Of a stretch of 64,000 nucleotides of DNA, positions 23,860 through 32,356 are shown piece after piece; the first letter of the stretch is position 1, and each line of letters opens with the position of its first letter. Made by a program: the position numbers and the translations under genes. Origin of the DNA: Actinacidiphila yanglinensis (GTDB lineage Bacteria > Actinomycetota > Actinomycetes > Streptomycetales > Streptomycetaceae); NCBI RefSeq assembly GCF_900107965.1, contig NZ_FNVU01000021.1, positions 1-64,000 on the forward strand. The letters are read 5' to 3'. The notes beneath the pieces were generated by a model. That model was given only the letters and a program-made list of their open reading frames with translations. It did no database searches and had not been told where the DNA came from.

Positions 23860-24480
23860 ATGCGCATCGTCTTCCCGATCTTCGACGGGTTCACCTCGCT
23901 CGACGCCGTCGGCCCCTACGAGGTGCTGCGGATGCTGCCCGGCGCCGAGGTGGTGTTCGCCGCCGAGGACACCGCCCCGGTCACCGACGACGCCGGCCGG
24001 CTGACCGTGACCCCGTCCGCGACGCTGGCCGCGACGACCTCCGCCGATGTGCTGGTGGTGCCAGGCGGACCCGGCGCCCGGCGCAACCTCGGCAACGAGG
24101 CACTGCTCGGGTGGATCCGCCGGATCCACGCCACCAGCACGTGGACCACCTCGGTGTGTACCGGCTCGCTGCTGCTCGGCGCCGCCGGTCTGCTGGACGG
24201 GCTGGAGGCCACCACGCACTGGAGCGCGGTGAAGACGCTCGAGTCCTACGGCGCCACCTACACCGAGGAGCGCGTCGTGCGGCAGCCCGGGGGGATCATC
24301 ACCTCGGCGGGGGTCTCCTCCGGGATCGACATGGCGCTGCGGCTCGCCGAGCTCCTCGCGGGCCGGGTCGCGGCCGAGGCGTTCCAACTCGCCATCGAGT
24401 ACGACCCGCAGCCGCCGTTCGACTCCGGCTCGCTGTCCAAGGCGTCCCAGGACGCGAAGGACTACCTGACGGCGCGCTGA
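23860..24480 (+). CDS. DJ-1/PfpI family protein, isonitrile hydratase-like
   Basis: 206 residues from the ATG at 23860 (MRIVFPIFDGFTSLDAVGPYEVL). Cys100 in TTSVCTGSLLLGAAGLL and the following TTHWSA are the pattern of the isonitrile hydratase (InhA) branch, which turns isonitriles into N-formamides. This activity is suggested by the motif but not proven; other DJ-1 relatives are glyoxalases or chaperones. No signal peptide. The gene follows a GlxA-like regulator, and its last 19 bp overlap the end of the convergent Lrp/AsnC gene. Confidence 0.87.
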   Translation: MRIVFPIFDGFTSLDAVGPYEVLRMLPGAEVVFAAEDTAPVTDDAGRLTVTPSATLAATTSADVLVVPGGPGARRNLGNEALLGWIRRIHATSTWTTSVCTGSLLLGAAGLLDGLEATTHWSAVKTLESYGATYTEERVVRQPGGIITSAGVSSGIDMALRLAELLAGRVAAEAFQLAIEYDPQPPFDSGSLSKASQDAKDYLTAR

Positions 24481-25193
24481 GCCGAGCGCTCGCGGTGGGC
24501 GGCGTCGTGGCCCCTGCCGCCCTGCGGGCGGTGCGCGGCCGGAACATCGGGCACGGGAGGCACCGGGGGCACCGGCGGAGCGGGAGGGGCGACGGGCGCG
24601 GGGGAGACGGGCGCAGGGGCGGGCGCCCGGACCGCCGCCGGCGCGGGCACCGGAGCCGGGGCCGGTACCGACTCGCCCGCCCCCGGCCCGGGTTGAGGCT
24701 GCGGCTCGGGGGCCCGCAGCTGCTCCGCCCCGCGCTCCACCGACTCCACCAGCGGCAGGAACCGTTCGGCCACGCGTTCCCGCAGGGCGATCTCGGTGCG
24801 GGTCCTGACCACCCCCGGCAGCTGGATCAGCCGCTGGATGATGTCCTCCAGGTGCGGGTTGTCCCGGGCCACGACGCGCGTGAGCAGGTCACCGCCGCCG
24901 GTGACCGAGTACGCCTCGATGATCTCGGGCACCGCCGCCAACTGCGCGCCTATCGCGTCGAGGTGGCCCTGCGAGACCTCGATCCGCACGAAGGCCAGCA
25001 CCGGATGGCCGAGCGCCGCGGGGGACACCCGCGGGCCGGCCGCGGTGATCACCCCGTCGCGCTCCAGCCGGTCCAGCCGGGCCTGGAGGGTGCCACGGGC
25101 GACGCCCAGGATGCGGGCGTACTCGCGGACGCTGGTGCGCGGCTGCTCCAGGAGCAACCGCAGGATACGAGCGTCCAAGGCGTCGACGGGCAT
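24462..25193 (-). CDS. Lrp/AsnC-family regulator with long Pro/Ala-rich tail
   Basis: 243 residues. The first ~150 are a complete Lrp/AsnC protein: LDARILRLLLEQPRTSVREYARILGV, the helix-turn-helix with TLQARLDRLERDGVI, and the RAM effector domain (VRIEVSQGHLDAI ... GDLLTRVVARDNPHLEDIIQRLIQLPGV). The remaining ~90 residues are almost all Pro, Ala and Val (PAPAPVPAPAAVRAPAPAP and similar), ending in a basic stretch. Lrp proteins are normally 150-170 residues. The tail reaches 19 bp into the end of the convergent pfpI-like gene, so it may result from loss of an earlier stop codon. It probably responds to amino acids. Confidence 0.88.
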   Translation of the reverse strand: MPVDALDARILRLLLEQPRTSVREYARILGVARGTLQARLDRLERDGVITAAGPRVSPAALGHPVLAFVRIEVSQGHLDAIGAQLAAVPEIIEAYSVTGGGDLLTRVVARDNPHLEDIIQRLIQLPGVVRTRTEIALRERVAERFLPLVESVERGAEQLRAPEPQPQPGPGAGESVPAPAPVPAPAAVRAPAPAPVSPAPVAPPAPPVPPVPPVPDVPAAHRPQGGRGHDAAHRERSAQRAVR

Positions 25194-25455
25194 GGGCCGG
25201 TGGTCCCCTCACGGCAGTGTTTTTGGCATATTCACGGTACCGACGGGTGATCGCCCAACGATCATTTCGAGCCACCGTCGACGGCCGGGCGGAAAAACCC
25301 GTACCGGAAGGGAACCAACGGGTCATCGGCGGAATCTTCCTATTCACGGGCAAGGAAGCGGGCCGTGCGCATAGGCTCCGGCCACACCGGGTGCGATCAC
25401 GCACGCCCCGGTGTGCGGCGACAGTGATCATGTCCGAGGGTGGGGGGAGTTCGCG

Positions 25456-27246
25456 GTGTCTTGGGATGGGCAGAACGGCAGCGGCGGAGGCGGGTACGGC
25501 CCTCCGCCGCCCGGCGGCGCGGGAGGGCCCGGCGCCCCCGACAACCCCGCGGGAAGCGGCGGTTACGGAAGTCCCGGCGGCTACGGCGCGCCGCCGCCGG
25601 TCCCGCCCGCACCGCCGGCTCCCCCCGCCGGCGGCGGTTACGGAGCGCCGGGCAGCGCGTACGGCGCCCCGGGCGGCGTGTTCGGCCCGCCCGGCAGCCC
25701 CGGCGGGTTCCTGCCGCCCCCGCCGCCCGCCCCGCCCAGACCGCCGGCCGACGCGCTGCGAGCCGTCGGTGTCGCGCTGCTCAACCTCAGCGGGCTGGGC
25801 CTCGGTTACGCCTTCATGCGGCGCTGGCTCGGCTTCGCGATCTGCCTGATCGCCAGCGGCATCCTGCTGGTGGTCGCGCTGCCCGCCAAGCCGGACGGCG
25901 TGTCCGGCGGCGCCCTCGTCGCCTACCTGGTCTTCCTGGTGCTGGCCGCCGCGCACGGTGCCTGGCGCGGGCTGCGCACCCGCCTGTCGTGGCCGCCCCT
26001 CGCACCGGTCGCCATCGTCCTCGGCGTGGTGCTGCTGGCCGTGCCCGCCGGCGGCGTGGTGCTTTACGACAACGCCCGCGACAACGCCACGCAGAAGATG
26101 CTGCTGGACCGCCTCGCCGCGGCAGACACCAAGGTGGCCGCCGCCAAGGGCAAGGACTTCGCGTCCGCGCAGTCCCAGTACAAGTCGGCCCTGGCCTCCT
26201 ACCGCGACCTCAAGGACCACCACTCCGGGTCCAAGGCCGCCCACCTGGTGCCGGACCGGATGCGCACCTTCTACTCGACGGTCGCCGCCCCCTACGACCA
26301 GAAGCAGTACTGCGACGCGGTGCCTCCGCTGAAGTACCTGCGCACCGTGCCCGGCTCGTTCGGCAAGGACGGCCTCGGCTCGCTGGCCACCTGGCCCGAC
26401 GACCGGCTGGCGACGTCCCTGTACGAGTGCGGTGCGGCCGACCTGGAGAGCACCGACGAGTCCGCGGCGAGCGGCGGCGACGAGAACGACCTGGGCGAAC
26501 TCCTCACCACCTTCCCGCAGTCCGCGCAGGCGGCCAAGGTCGAGCCCGCGGTCGGCTCCACCATCGACAAGGCGGCGAAGGCGATCACCGGCAGCGACCC
26601 GTGCGGCGCCACCGACAAGGTGCGCGGCCTGGGCTCCTTCGCCTCCACCCTGTCCGGCAAGGCGAACGGCAGTGCCGCGAGCGCCCTCACCAAGGACTCG
26701 ACGCGGGCCAACGGCCACGTGGAGTCCGGTACCTACGCGTGCGGCGTCCACGAGTACAAGTCCGGTGACTTCGACACGGCGCTCACCACGATGAACGACT
26801 TCGCCAGCACCTACCCGCACGACAAGAACCACGCCCTGGCCAAGAAGTTCTCCATCGCCGCCGAGATCGCCAAGGAGGAGGCCGCCGCCGGCAAGCACGT
26901 GCCGACGATGGCCTCCGGCGGCAGCATCAAACTGATCGTCAGCAACGACAGCCCCGACCCGGTGGAGATCCTCTACACCGGCAAGGTCACCGGCAGCTTC
27001 ACCCTCCCGGCGTGCGGCAGTTGCTCCGACTACTCCAGCGAGATCACCGCCGGCGGCAGCGCCTGCCAGGCCAGTGGCAAGCACTACCCGAAGAAGACCG
27101 TGTACCTCCCGACCGGCACCATCTACATCCTGCACAAGCCCTCGGGCGGCTCCACCGCCACCGCGCACGCCGACTCCGAGACGCTGAGCTCGGGCAGTTA
27201 CTACACCGACTGCGCCTATACCGTCTCGTCCTACGGCAGTTTCTGA
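25456..27246 (+). CDS. Membrane protein of unknown function with Gly/Pro-rich N-terminus
   Basis: 596 residues from a GTG at 25456 with GGGGGGAG six bases upstream. Residues ~1-100 are Gly/Pro/Tyr-rich (GYGPPPPGG, GGYGAPGSAYGAP). About four membrane helices follow between ~100 and 215: ALLNLSGLGLGYAFM, FAICLIASGILLVVAL, LVAYLVFLVLAAAHGAW and APVAIVLGVVLLAVPAGG. The last ~380 residues should be extracytoplasmic, helical in the first part (KDFASAQSQYKSALASYRDL, like a tetratricopeptide helix pair) with scattered Cys (CGAADLE, CGATDK, ACGVHEYKSGDF, ACGSCSDY). The C-terminus is beta-rich. I do not recognise the family; stalk-plus-sensor architectures of this kind occur in Streptomyces envelope proteins. 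Confidence 0.85.
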   Translation: MSWDGQNGSGGGGYGPPPPGGAGGPGAPDNPAGSGGYGSPGGYGAPPPVPPAPPAPPAGGGYGAPGSAYGAPGGVFGPPGSPGGFLPPPPPAPPRPPADALRAVGVALLNLSGLGLGYAFMRRWLGFAICLIASGILLVVALPAKPDGVSGGALVAYLVFLVLAAAHGAWRGLRTRLSWPPLAPVAIVLGVVLLAVPAGGVVLYDNARDNATQKMLLDRLAAADTKVAAAKGKDFASAQSQYKSALASYRDLKDHHSGSKAAHLVPDRMRTFYSTVAAPYDQKQYCDAVPPLKYLRTVPGSFGKDGLGSLATWPDDRLATSLYECGAADLESTDESAASGGDENDLGELLTTFPQSAQAAKVEPAVGSTIDKAAKAITGSDPCGATDKVRGLGSFASTLSGKANGSAASALTKDSTRANGHVESGTYACGVHEYKSGDFDTALTTMNDFASTYPHDKNHALAKKFSIAAEIAKEEAAAGKHVPTMASGGSIKLIVSNDSPDPVEILYTGKVTGSFTLPACGSCSDYSSEITAGGSACQASGKHYPKKTVYLPTGTIYILHKPSGGSTATAHADSETLSSGSYYTDCAYTVSSYGSF

Positions 27247-27403
27247 CCACCGGTCGGCAGCACGCCCCGGGCCCGGGTGCCCGCGTGACCGCACGGTCCG
27301 CGGCCCCGGGCCCGCCGCCGTGCACCCCCTGGGGCGACGCCGGGCCACGGCAGGTACTACTCTCAGCCGCCGTAAAGGGTGTCAGTCGGAAGAGGTACGG
27401 CAA

Positions 27404-28444
27404 GTGGCCGCACATGCATACATCGGGTCGTTCACGTCAGCGGGCGGGCACGGGCTCACCGCCGCCGGGTTCGACCCGGGCACGGGCGCGCTGACCGCGC
27501 TCGGCCACAACGCCGAGGTGCCCAACCCCTCCTTCCTCACCGCCTCCGCGGACGGGCGCACGCTCTACGCGGTCGGCGAGACCGATCCGGAGGGCAGCGC
27601 CGCCGCCTTCTCCCTGGCCGACCCGGCCGCGCCCAAGCTGCTCGGCGCCCCCGTCAAGGTGCGTGGCGGCGCCCCCACGCACCTGGCGCTGCACCGGGGT
27701 CACCTGGTGACCGCGAACTACTCCGCGCCCGGCAGCGTCAGCGTGGTGGCCGTCGAGGACGGCGGCGCCCTCGGCGCGGTTCGCTGGGTGCTGGAGCACG
27801 AGGGCGACGGACCGAACCAGGAGCGCCAGGAGGCCCCGCACGCCCACGCGGTGCTGCCCGACCCCACCGGTCACTGGCTGCTCAGCGTCGACCTCGGCAC
27901 GGACTCCGTGCGGGTCTGCGAGCTCGACCCGGCCTCCGGCGAACTGGAGGTCGAGCGCGAGCTGGGGCTGCGCTCCGGGATCGGCCCGCGCCACCTCGCC
28001 TTCCACCCCGGCGGCGAGCACGCGTACGTCATGAACGAGCTCGACTCCGTGGTGACGGTGTGCCGTTGGGACGCCGGCAAGGGCAGCCTCCGGCCGCTCG
28101 CGGAGGCGCGGGTGCTGCCCGAGGGCACCCAGGGCGACAACTTCCCCTCGGAGCTGGTCGTCTCGGCCGACGGCCGGTTCGCGTGGGCCGCCAACCGGGG
28201 CCACGACAGCATCGCGGTGCTCGGCATCGACGAGAGCGGCGAGCGGCTCGAACTCCTCGACACCGTCAGCTGCGGTGGCTCCTGGCCCCGGCACCTCACC
28301 CTCGACCCGTCCGGCAGCCGCCTCTACGCGGCCAACGAGCACTCCGGCGACGTGAGCTGGTTCGACGTCGACGCGGCGACCGGCATCCCGAAGCAGGCCG
28401 GTGCGCTGGCGCTGCCCGCGGTGTCCTGCGTGCTGTTCGTCTGA
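27404..28444 (+). CDS. Lactonase family protein (6-phosphogluconolactonase YbhE type)
   Basis: 346 residues from a GTG at 27404 with AGAGG eight bases upstream, giving VAAHAYIGSFTSAGG, the usual start of the Pgl/YbhE seven-bladed propeller. Repeats typical of the fold include NPSFLTASADGRTLYAVGE, PHAHAVLPDPTGHWLLSVDLG, GPRHLAFHPGGEHAYVMNEL, FPSELVVSADGRFAWAANRG and WPRHLTLDPSGSRLYAANEHSG. Members hydrolyse 6-phosphogluconolactone or other lactones in the cytoplasm. The conserved His and Arg of the blades are present. It ends at a strong hairpin shared with the convergent CbiX-like gene. Confidence 0.9.
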   Translation: MAAHAYIGSFTSAGGHGLTAAGFDPGTGALTALGHNAEVPNPSFLTASADGRTLYAVGETDPEGSAAAFSLADPAAPKLLGAPVKVRGGAPTHLALHRGHLVTANYSAPGSVSVVAVEDGGALGAVRWVLEHEGDGPNQERQEAPHAHAVLPDPTGHWLLSVDLGTDSVRVCELDPASGELEVERELGLRSGIGPRHLAFHPGGEHAYVMNELDSVVTVCRWDAGKGSLRPLAEARVLPEGTQGDNFPSELVVSADGRFAWAANRGHDSIAVLGIDESGERLELLDTVSCGGSWPRHLTLDPSGSRLYAANEHSGDVSWFDVDAATGIPKQAGALALPAVSCVLFV

Positions 28445-28450
28445 ACGCGC

Positions 28451-28486
28451 GTCGGGCGCCCCCTCCTTGGCGAGGGGGCGCCCGAC
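28451..28486. terminator. Strong bidirectional hairpin terminator
   Basis: GTCGGGCGCCCCCTC (28451-28465) and GAGGGGGCGCCCGAC (28472-28486) form a perfect 15-bp stem with a 6-nt loop, between the convergent stops at 28444 and 28531. Confidence 0.93.
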
Positions 28487-28530
28487 GGACGTGAGCGGCC
28501 GGAGCCCTCGCGGGCCGGCCGTGCGTGCTG

Positions 28531-29424
28531 CTACTCCTGCTGGGCGCCGCCCTGGTGCACCGGCTGGAGCGCGATGCCCAGCGCCGTCGCGTACTGCGTC
28601 ACCACGAGCTTGCCGACCGCCGGGTAGGGGCCGAGCGCGTCGGCGCCCGAGCAGTCCGCCTCCGCGGCCGCGGTGTGCAGGAGCTGCGGGGCGATCTCCG
28701 GACCGATCAGGCACGGCGCCAGCGCCAGCGTGGTGGAGCCGGAGGCGCGCAACTGCTCGGCGGTACCGGCGATCGCGCCGTCCACGTCCAGAGCGGCGGC
28801 CAGCACCGGCACGGCCAGCCGCGCGGCCAGCAGCAGCCCGGTCACCCCTGCGGCCTGCGCCGCCTCCTCGCCGCCCACGGTGGCCAGGATGATGCCGTCG
28901 GCCGCCGTCGCGACGGTGAACAGCCGGGCCCGGTCGGCGCGGGCCAGGCCCGCCTCCGACAGCCGCACGTGCAGCGCCTCGGCGAGCAGCGGGTGCGGGC
29001 CGAGCACGTCGGTCAGTTCCACGTGCGCCTTGCTGTCGACCACGGCCTGCCGGATCCGGCGCAGCGCGGCCGCCTCGGGGCCGGCCAGCAGCGGCACCAC
29101 GACCGCCGAGGTGTCCTCTCCGGGCCGTTCGACCGCCACCTGGTCCAGCACGCCCCGCAGCGACGGGAACTCGCCCAGGTCGCCCTCGTCGCCGTCCACA
29201 AAGGCGATCCGCGGGTCGAGACCGGACAGCTCCGACCGCGCGATGCTCACCACCTCCTCGGCGAGGCTGAGCGCCGCGGGGGTCGGGGTGCCCGGGACGG
29301 CGAGAACCAGCGCCGGAGAGCCCTCGGGCGCGGCCAGCGCCTCGGGGCGGCGGTGGCGTCCCGGCTGGCGCGGACGCGGCATTCGAACGGGGAGGCCGGA
29401 GGCCGGCCCTGTGGCATTGCTCAT
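28531..29424 (-). CDS. CbiX/SirB-like chelatase homologue lacking catalytic histidines
   Basis: 297 residues from the ATG at 29424. The sequence follows the two-lobed class II chelatase plan: ALVLAVPGTPTPAALSLAEEVVSIAR, then SAVVVPLLAGPEAAALRRIRQAV, VLGPHPLLAEALHVRLSEAG, and a second lobe with GIILATVGGEEAAQAAGVTGLLLAARL. In active SirB/CbiX enzymes the first motif begins H-G-[ST]-R-D and a second His follows the VPLLL strand; here Pro44 replaces the first His and no His follows VPLLAG. It is thus unlikely to insert cobalt or iron into sirohydrochlorin unless other residues stand in. Four same-strand genes (ung, LURP-like, sugar kinase, this) may form a loose operon. Confidence 0.75.
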   Translation of the reverse strand: MSNATGPASGLPVRMPRPRQPGRHRRPEALAAPEGSPALVLAVPGTPTPAALSLAEEVVSIARSELSGLDPRIAFVDGDEGDLGEFPSLRGVLDQVAVERPGEDTSAVVVPLLAGPEAAALRRIRQAVVDSKAHVELTDVLGPHPLLAEALHVRLSEAGLARADRARLFTVATAADGIILATVGGEEAAQAAGVTGLLLAARLAVPVLAAALDVDGAIAGTAEQLRASGSTTLALAPCLIGPEIAPQLLHTAAAEADCSGADALGPYPAVGKLVVTQYATALGIALQPVHQGGAQQE

Positions 29425-29579
29425 GGCGTCGCATGTTAACGCCTTGCGCCACCTGCTTGTTCGCGCGGGTGCGAAGGAGGTCGGACCTGTCCGCAAGTGT
29501 CCGGTTCGCAGCTCGGCTCCGGTCCGCACGCGTGTCCGGCCGGTGCGGACCGGTGTCATGGCGTGCCAGGACCGGGGCG

Positions 29580-30707
29580 TCAGGGCGCGCTCGGCCGCTC
29601 TGTCACGGTGAGAAGCCCCGGGTCGACCGGCAGGGGCAGCCCGCCGCGGTGCAGGGCGCCCGCGATCAGGACCGCGCCGTCCAGCGGGTCGCCCGCGGCA
29701 GGCAGCAGGGTGGCGCCGGGCAGCAGCGATGCGGCCTGCGCGCGCAGCGGGCCGAGCAGCGGTTCGCCCATCTTGAACAGGCCGCCCGCGAGCGCCACGT
29801 CCACCGGGCCCGCGCCGGGCCGTACGGCGGCGGCCGACTCCAGGATGTGTGCCGCGGCCTGCCGCAGGATGCCGGCGGCCACCGGGTCCTCCCGCGCACA
29901 CTGGCCGACCTCCGGCGCGAACGAGGCCAGCACGGCCGCCCGGTCGGGCCGCGGGTAGAGCTGCCCCGGCAGCGTCGCGAGCGACCCGAAGCGCTTCTGG
30001 GCCGCGGTCAGCAGTGCCGCCGAGCCGCCGGCCCGCCCGTCGTGGGCGCGCATGGCCGCGTCGAGGCCGGCCCGGCCGATCCAGGCGCCGCCGCCCGCGT
30101 CGCCCAGCAGGTGGCCCCAGCCGTCCGCACGGCGCCAGCCGTGGCCGCCGCCGGTTCCGTGCGGCCCGTCCCCCGTGCTGCCGCCGTCCTGGCCCACGTT
30201 GTCCTGGTCGCCGTCGGCCGCGGTGCCGAGCGCGATCATGCCGGTACCGGCGGCCACCACCACGCCGGGCCGCAGCCCCAGCGCGCCCGCGTACGCCGTC
30301 ACCGCGTCGCCCGCCAACGCGAGGCGGCGTACGCCGAAGGTGTCGTGGAGCGCGTCCGGGAGCCGGGCCCGCAGGTCGTCGCCGAGCGAGGCCATCCCGG
30401 CCGCGCCGACGCACGCCGCGGAGATCGTCCGGGCTCCCGCGGCCGCCATCAGCCCCTCGGCGAGCGGCCGGAGCAGTGCCAGCAGGCTCCCCGCGTCGAT
30501 ACCGCGCTCGCCGGTGACCGCGGGGCGGTCCGCGGCGGCCACCGCCGCGCCGGCCCCCGTCGCTGCGGCGCGGTCGCCGGCGGGCACGAGGGCCACCCGG
30601 ACGCCGGAGCCGCCGGAGTCGATGCCCAGCGCCCACGCGTCATGACCGGCACCTGCGCCGACGCCGTCGTCCGGCGCGGACCCGGTCGCGGCAGAGGAGG
30701 GGGGCAC
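29580..30707 (-). CDS. BadF/BadG/BcrA/BcrD-type ATPase, N-acetylglucosamine kinase-like
   Basis: 375 residues from a GTG at 30707, placed three bases after the stop of the upstream gene. Actin-like ATPase motifs are visible: LGIDSGGSGVRVALV (phosphate 1, ~28-42), VVVAAGTGMIALG (phosphate 2), GWGHLLGDAGGGAWIGRAGL (conserved in the GlcNAc kinase branch) and DVALAGGLFKMGEPLL (adenosine motif). The insert around 170-195 is Gly/Asp-rich. Members phosphorylate GlcNAc or related amino sugars in the cytoplasm; the substrate here is not certain. It is probably co-transcribed with the LURP-one-like gene. Confidence 0.85.
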   Translation of the reverse strand: MPPSSAATGSAPDDGVGAGAGHDAWALGIDSGGSGVRVALVPAGDRAAATGAGAAVAAADRPAVTGERGIDAGSLLALLRPLAEGLMAAAGARTISAACVGAAGMASLGDDLRARLPDALHDTFGVRRLALAGDAVTAYAGALGLRPGVVVAAGTGMIALGTAADGDQDNVGQDGGSTGDGPHGTGGGHGWRRADGWGHLLGDAGGGAWIGRAGLDAAMRAHDGRAGGSAALLTAAQKRFGSLATLPGQLYPRPDRAAVLASFAPEVGQCAREDPVAAGILRQAAAHILESAAAVRPGAGPVDVALAGGLFKMGEPLLGPLRAQAASLLPGATLLPAAGDPLDGAVLIAGALHRGGLPLPVDPGLLTVTERPSAP

Positions 30708-30710
30708 GCG

Positions 30711-31559
30711 TCAGCCGAGCCCGCGGGAGTCCTGCTTGAGGGCGGTGTCCACGGTGAGCGCGGACGCCACGACCATGCTCAGCAGCGGGTCGGCGAGCTG
30801 CCGGTGGATCTGGAGGACGTAGTTGTCGGCGGTGGTGAACATCGTCTTGGCCAGGCCCTCCCAGGTCTTGGTGATCCGGGCGATCTCGGTCTCGGTGTGG
30901 TCCACGATGGCGAAGTTCCAGGCCCGCCAGTTCTCGGCCTTGATCGCGCCTATCTGCTGGCCGTTGTACATGAAACCGAACTTGATCTTGCCGAAGGCGT
31001 TCTGCTGGACGATCTCGCCCAGCGGCTCGCCGTTCGCCCGGTGCACCAGCACCTTGGACTTGATGAACTTCGCCGGCCGGGTGAGCACCAGCTGCGGCTG
31101 ACCCTGCGCGTCCCGCACCTCGAGCTTGTGGGTGAGGAACTGGTCCACGCTGGAGACGAATCGGAGCACCTTCTTGGCGGTGCTCTGGCCGATCTCCACC
31201 ACCGAGCCGAGGGTGCGGCCGTTCTGGTCGAAGACGCTGTACTCGTTGACCAGCTCGATCAGCTTGGCCTTCTGGTTCACCACGAGCACGGGCTCGGTGA
31301 ACAGGGTGCCGCCGCCGTATCCGGGCGACATGACGCCGGCCTGACCCTGCACCTGGTGCTGGATCTTCCCGGGGTCGGGTGTGCGGCTGACGTTCAGCTC
31401 CCAGGCGTTGCCGCCCTCCTGCTTGGGGCCCTGCTGGCCCGGGACCTGACCGGGGTTGGTGTGCTCGGTCCACTGGGAGCCGTCCCAGTACCGGAGCAGG
31501 TTCGGAGTGCCCTGCGGGTCGGCGTACCAGCCGGCCGGGGTGTTGGAGTGCGTCGTCAC
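30711..31559 (-). CDS. DUF2510 / LURP-one-related (scramblase-like) protein
   Basis: 282 residues. Residues ~8-40 are a DUF2510 module: AGWYADPQGTPNLLRYWDGSQWTEHT, common in actinobacterial envelope-associated proteins. From ~85 to the end is a Tubby-like/LURP-one-related barrel: FTEPVLVVNQKAKLIELVNEYSVFD, KVLVHRANGEPLGEIVQ, FVIVDHTETEIARITKTWEG-like strands, and a final hydrophobic helix, ADPLLSMVVASALTVDTALKQ. The family includes phospholipid scramblases and plant LOR proteins; the bacterial role is unknown. There is no signal peptide. The gene is tandem with ung (26 bp) and the kinase (3 bp). Confidence 0.87.
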   Translation of the reverse strand: MTTHSNTPAGWYADPQGTPNLLRYWDGSQWTEHTNPGQVPGQQGPKQEGGNAWELNVSRTPDPGKIQHQVQGQAGVMSPGYGGGTLFTEPVLVVNQKAKLIELVNEYSVFDQNGRTLGSVVEIGQSTAKKVLRFVSSVDQFLTHKLEVRDAQGQPQLVLTRPAKFIKSKVLVHRANGEPLGEIVQQNAFGKIKFGFMYNGQQIGAIKAENWRAWNFAIVDHTETEIARITKTWEGLAKTMFTTADNYVLQIHRQLADPLLSMVVASALTVDTALKQDSRGLG

Positions 31560-31585
31560 CCGGGAAGACTACCGTGGGCGCCCGC

Positions 31586-32263
31586 TCAGGGGAGCTGCCA
31601 ATGCACCGGCTGGGCGCCCTGCTGGGACAGCAGGTCATTGGCGCGGCTGAAGGGGCGCGAGCCGAAGAAGCCGCGGTCCGCCGACATCGGCGAGGGGTGC
31701 GCCGACTCGATCGCCGGCAGGTCGCCCAGCAGCGGCCGCGCGTTGCGGGCGTCCCGGCCCCACAGGATCGACACCAGCGGGCGGCCGCGGGCGGCCAGCG
31801 CTCGGATCGCCTGCTCGGTCACCTGCTCCCAGCCCTTGTTGCGGTGCGCGGCCGGGGAGCGCGGCGCGGTGGTCAGCGCCCTGTTGAGCAGGAGCACGCC
31901 CTGCTGCGTCCAGGGCGTCAGGTCGCCGTTGGACGGCCGGGGCGTGCCGAGGTCGCCGTGCATCTCGCGGAAGATGTTCTCCAGGCTGCCCGGCAGCGGC
32001 CGAACATCCGGTGCCACCGAGAAGCTCAGGCCCACCGCGTGCCCGGGCGTCGGGTACGGGTCCTGGCCCACGATCAGCACCTTCACGTCGTCGAAGGGCT
32101 GCTGGAACGCGCGCAGCACGTTCGCCCCCGACGGCAGGTAGGTGCGGCCCGCGGCGATCTCGGCACGGAGGAAGTCCCCCATCACCGCGATCCGGTCCGC
32201 CACGGGTTCGAGCGCCTTCGCCCAGCCCGCCTCGACGATTTCGTGCAATGGTCGCGCAGTCAC
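31586..32263 (-). CDS. ung: Uracil-DNA glycosylase, family 1
   Basis: 225 residues, full length. Motif A is VGQDPYPTPGHAVGLSFS with the water-activating Asp at residue 68. LLLNRALTT follows, and the DNA-intercalation motif is HPSPMSADRGFFGSRPFSRAN. It removes uracil from DNA, creating an abasic site for base excision repair. The start at 32263 (MTARPLHEIVEAGWAKAL) is family-like. Downstream genes on the same strand are unrelated in function, which is common around ung in actinomycetes. Confidence 0.97.
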   Translation of the reverse strand: MTARPLHEIVEAGWAKALEPVADRIAVMGDFLRAEIAAGRTYLPSGANVLRAFQQPFDDVKVLIVGQDPYPTPGHAVGLSFSVAPDVRPLPGSLENIFREMHGDLGTPRPSNGDLTPWTQQGVLLLNRALTTAPRSPAAHRNKGWEQVTEQAIRALAARGRPLVSILWGRDARNARPLLGDLPAIESAHPSPMSADRGFFGSRPFSRANDLLSQQGAQPVHWQLP

Positions 32264-32356
32264 GGTCCGTCACTCTACTGGCTCAACAGCGGTGCCGCGT
32301 ACGGGCATCCGCGATCCGGGCGCCCGGACCACGGGCGACGCGCGCGGTGTCCGCCG

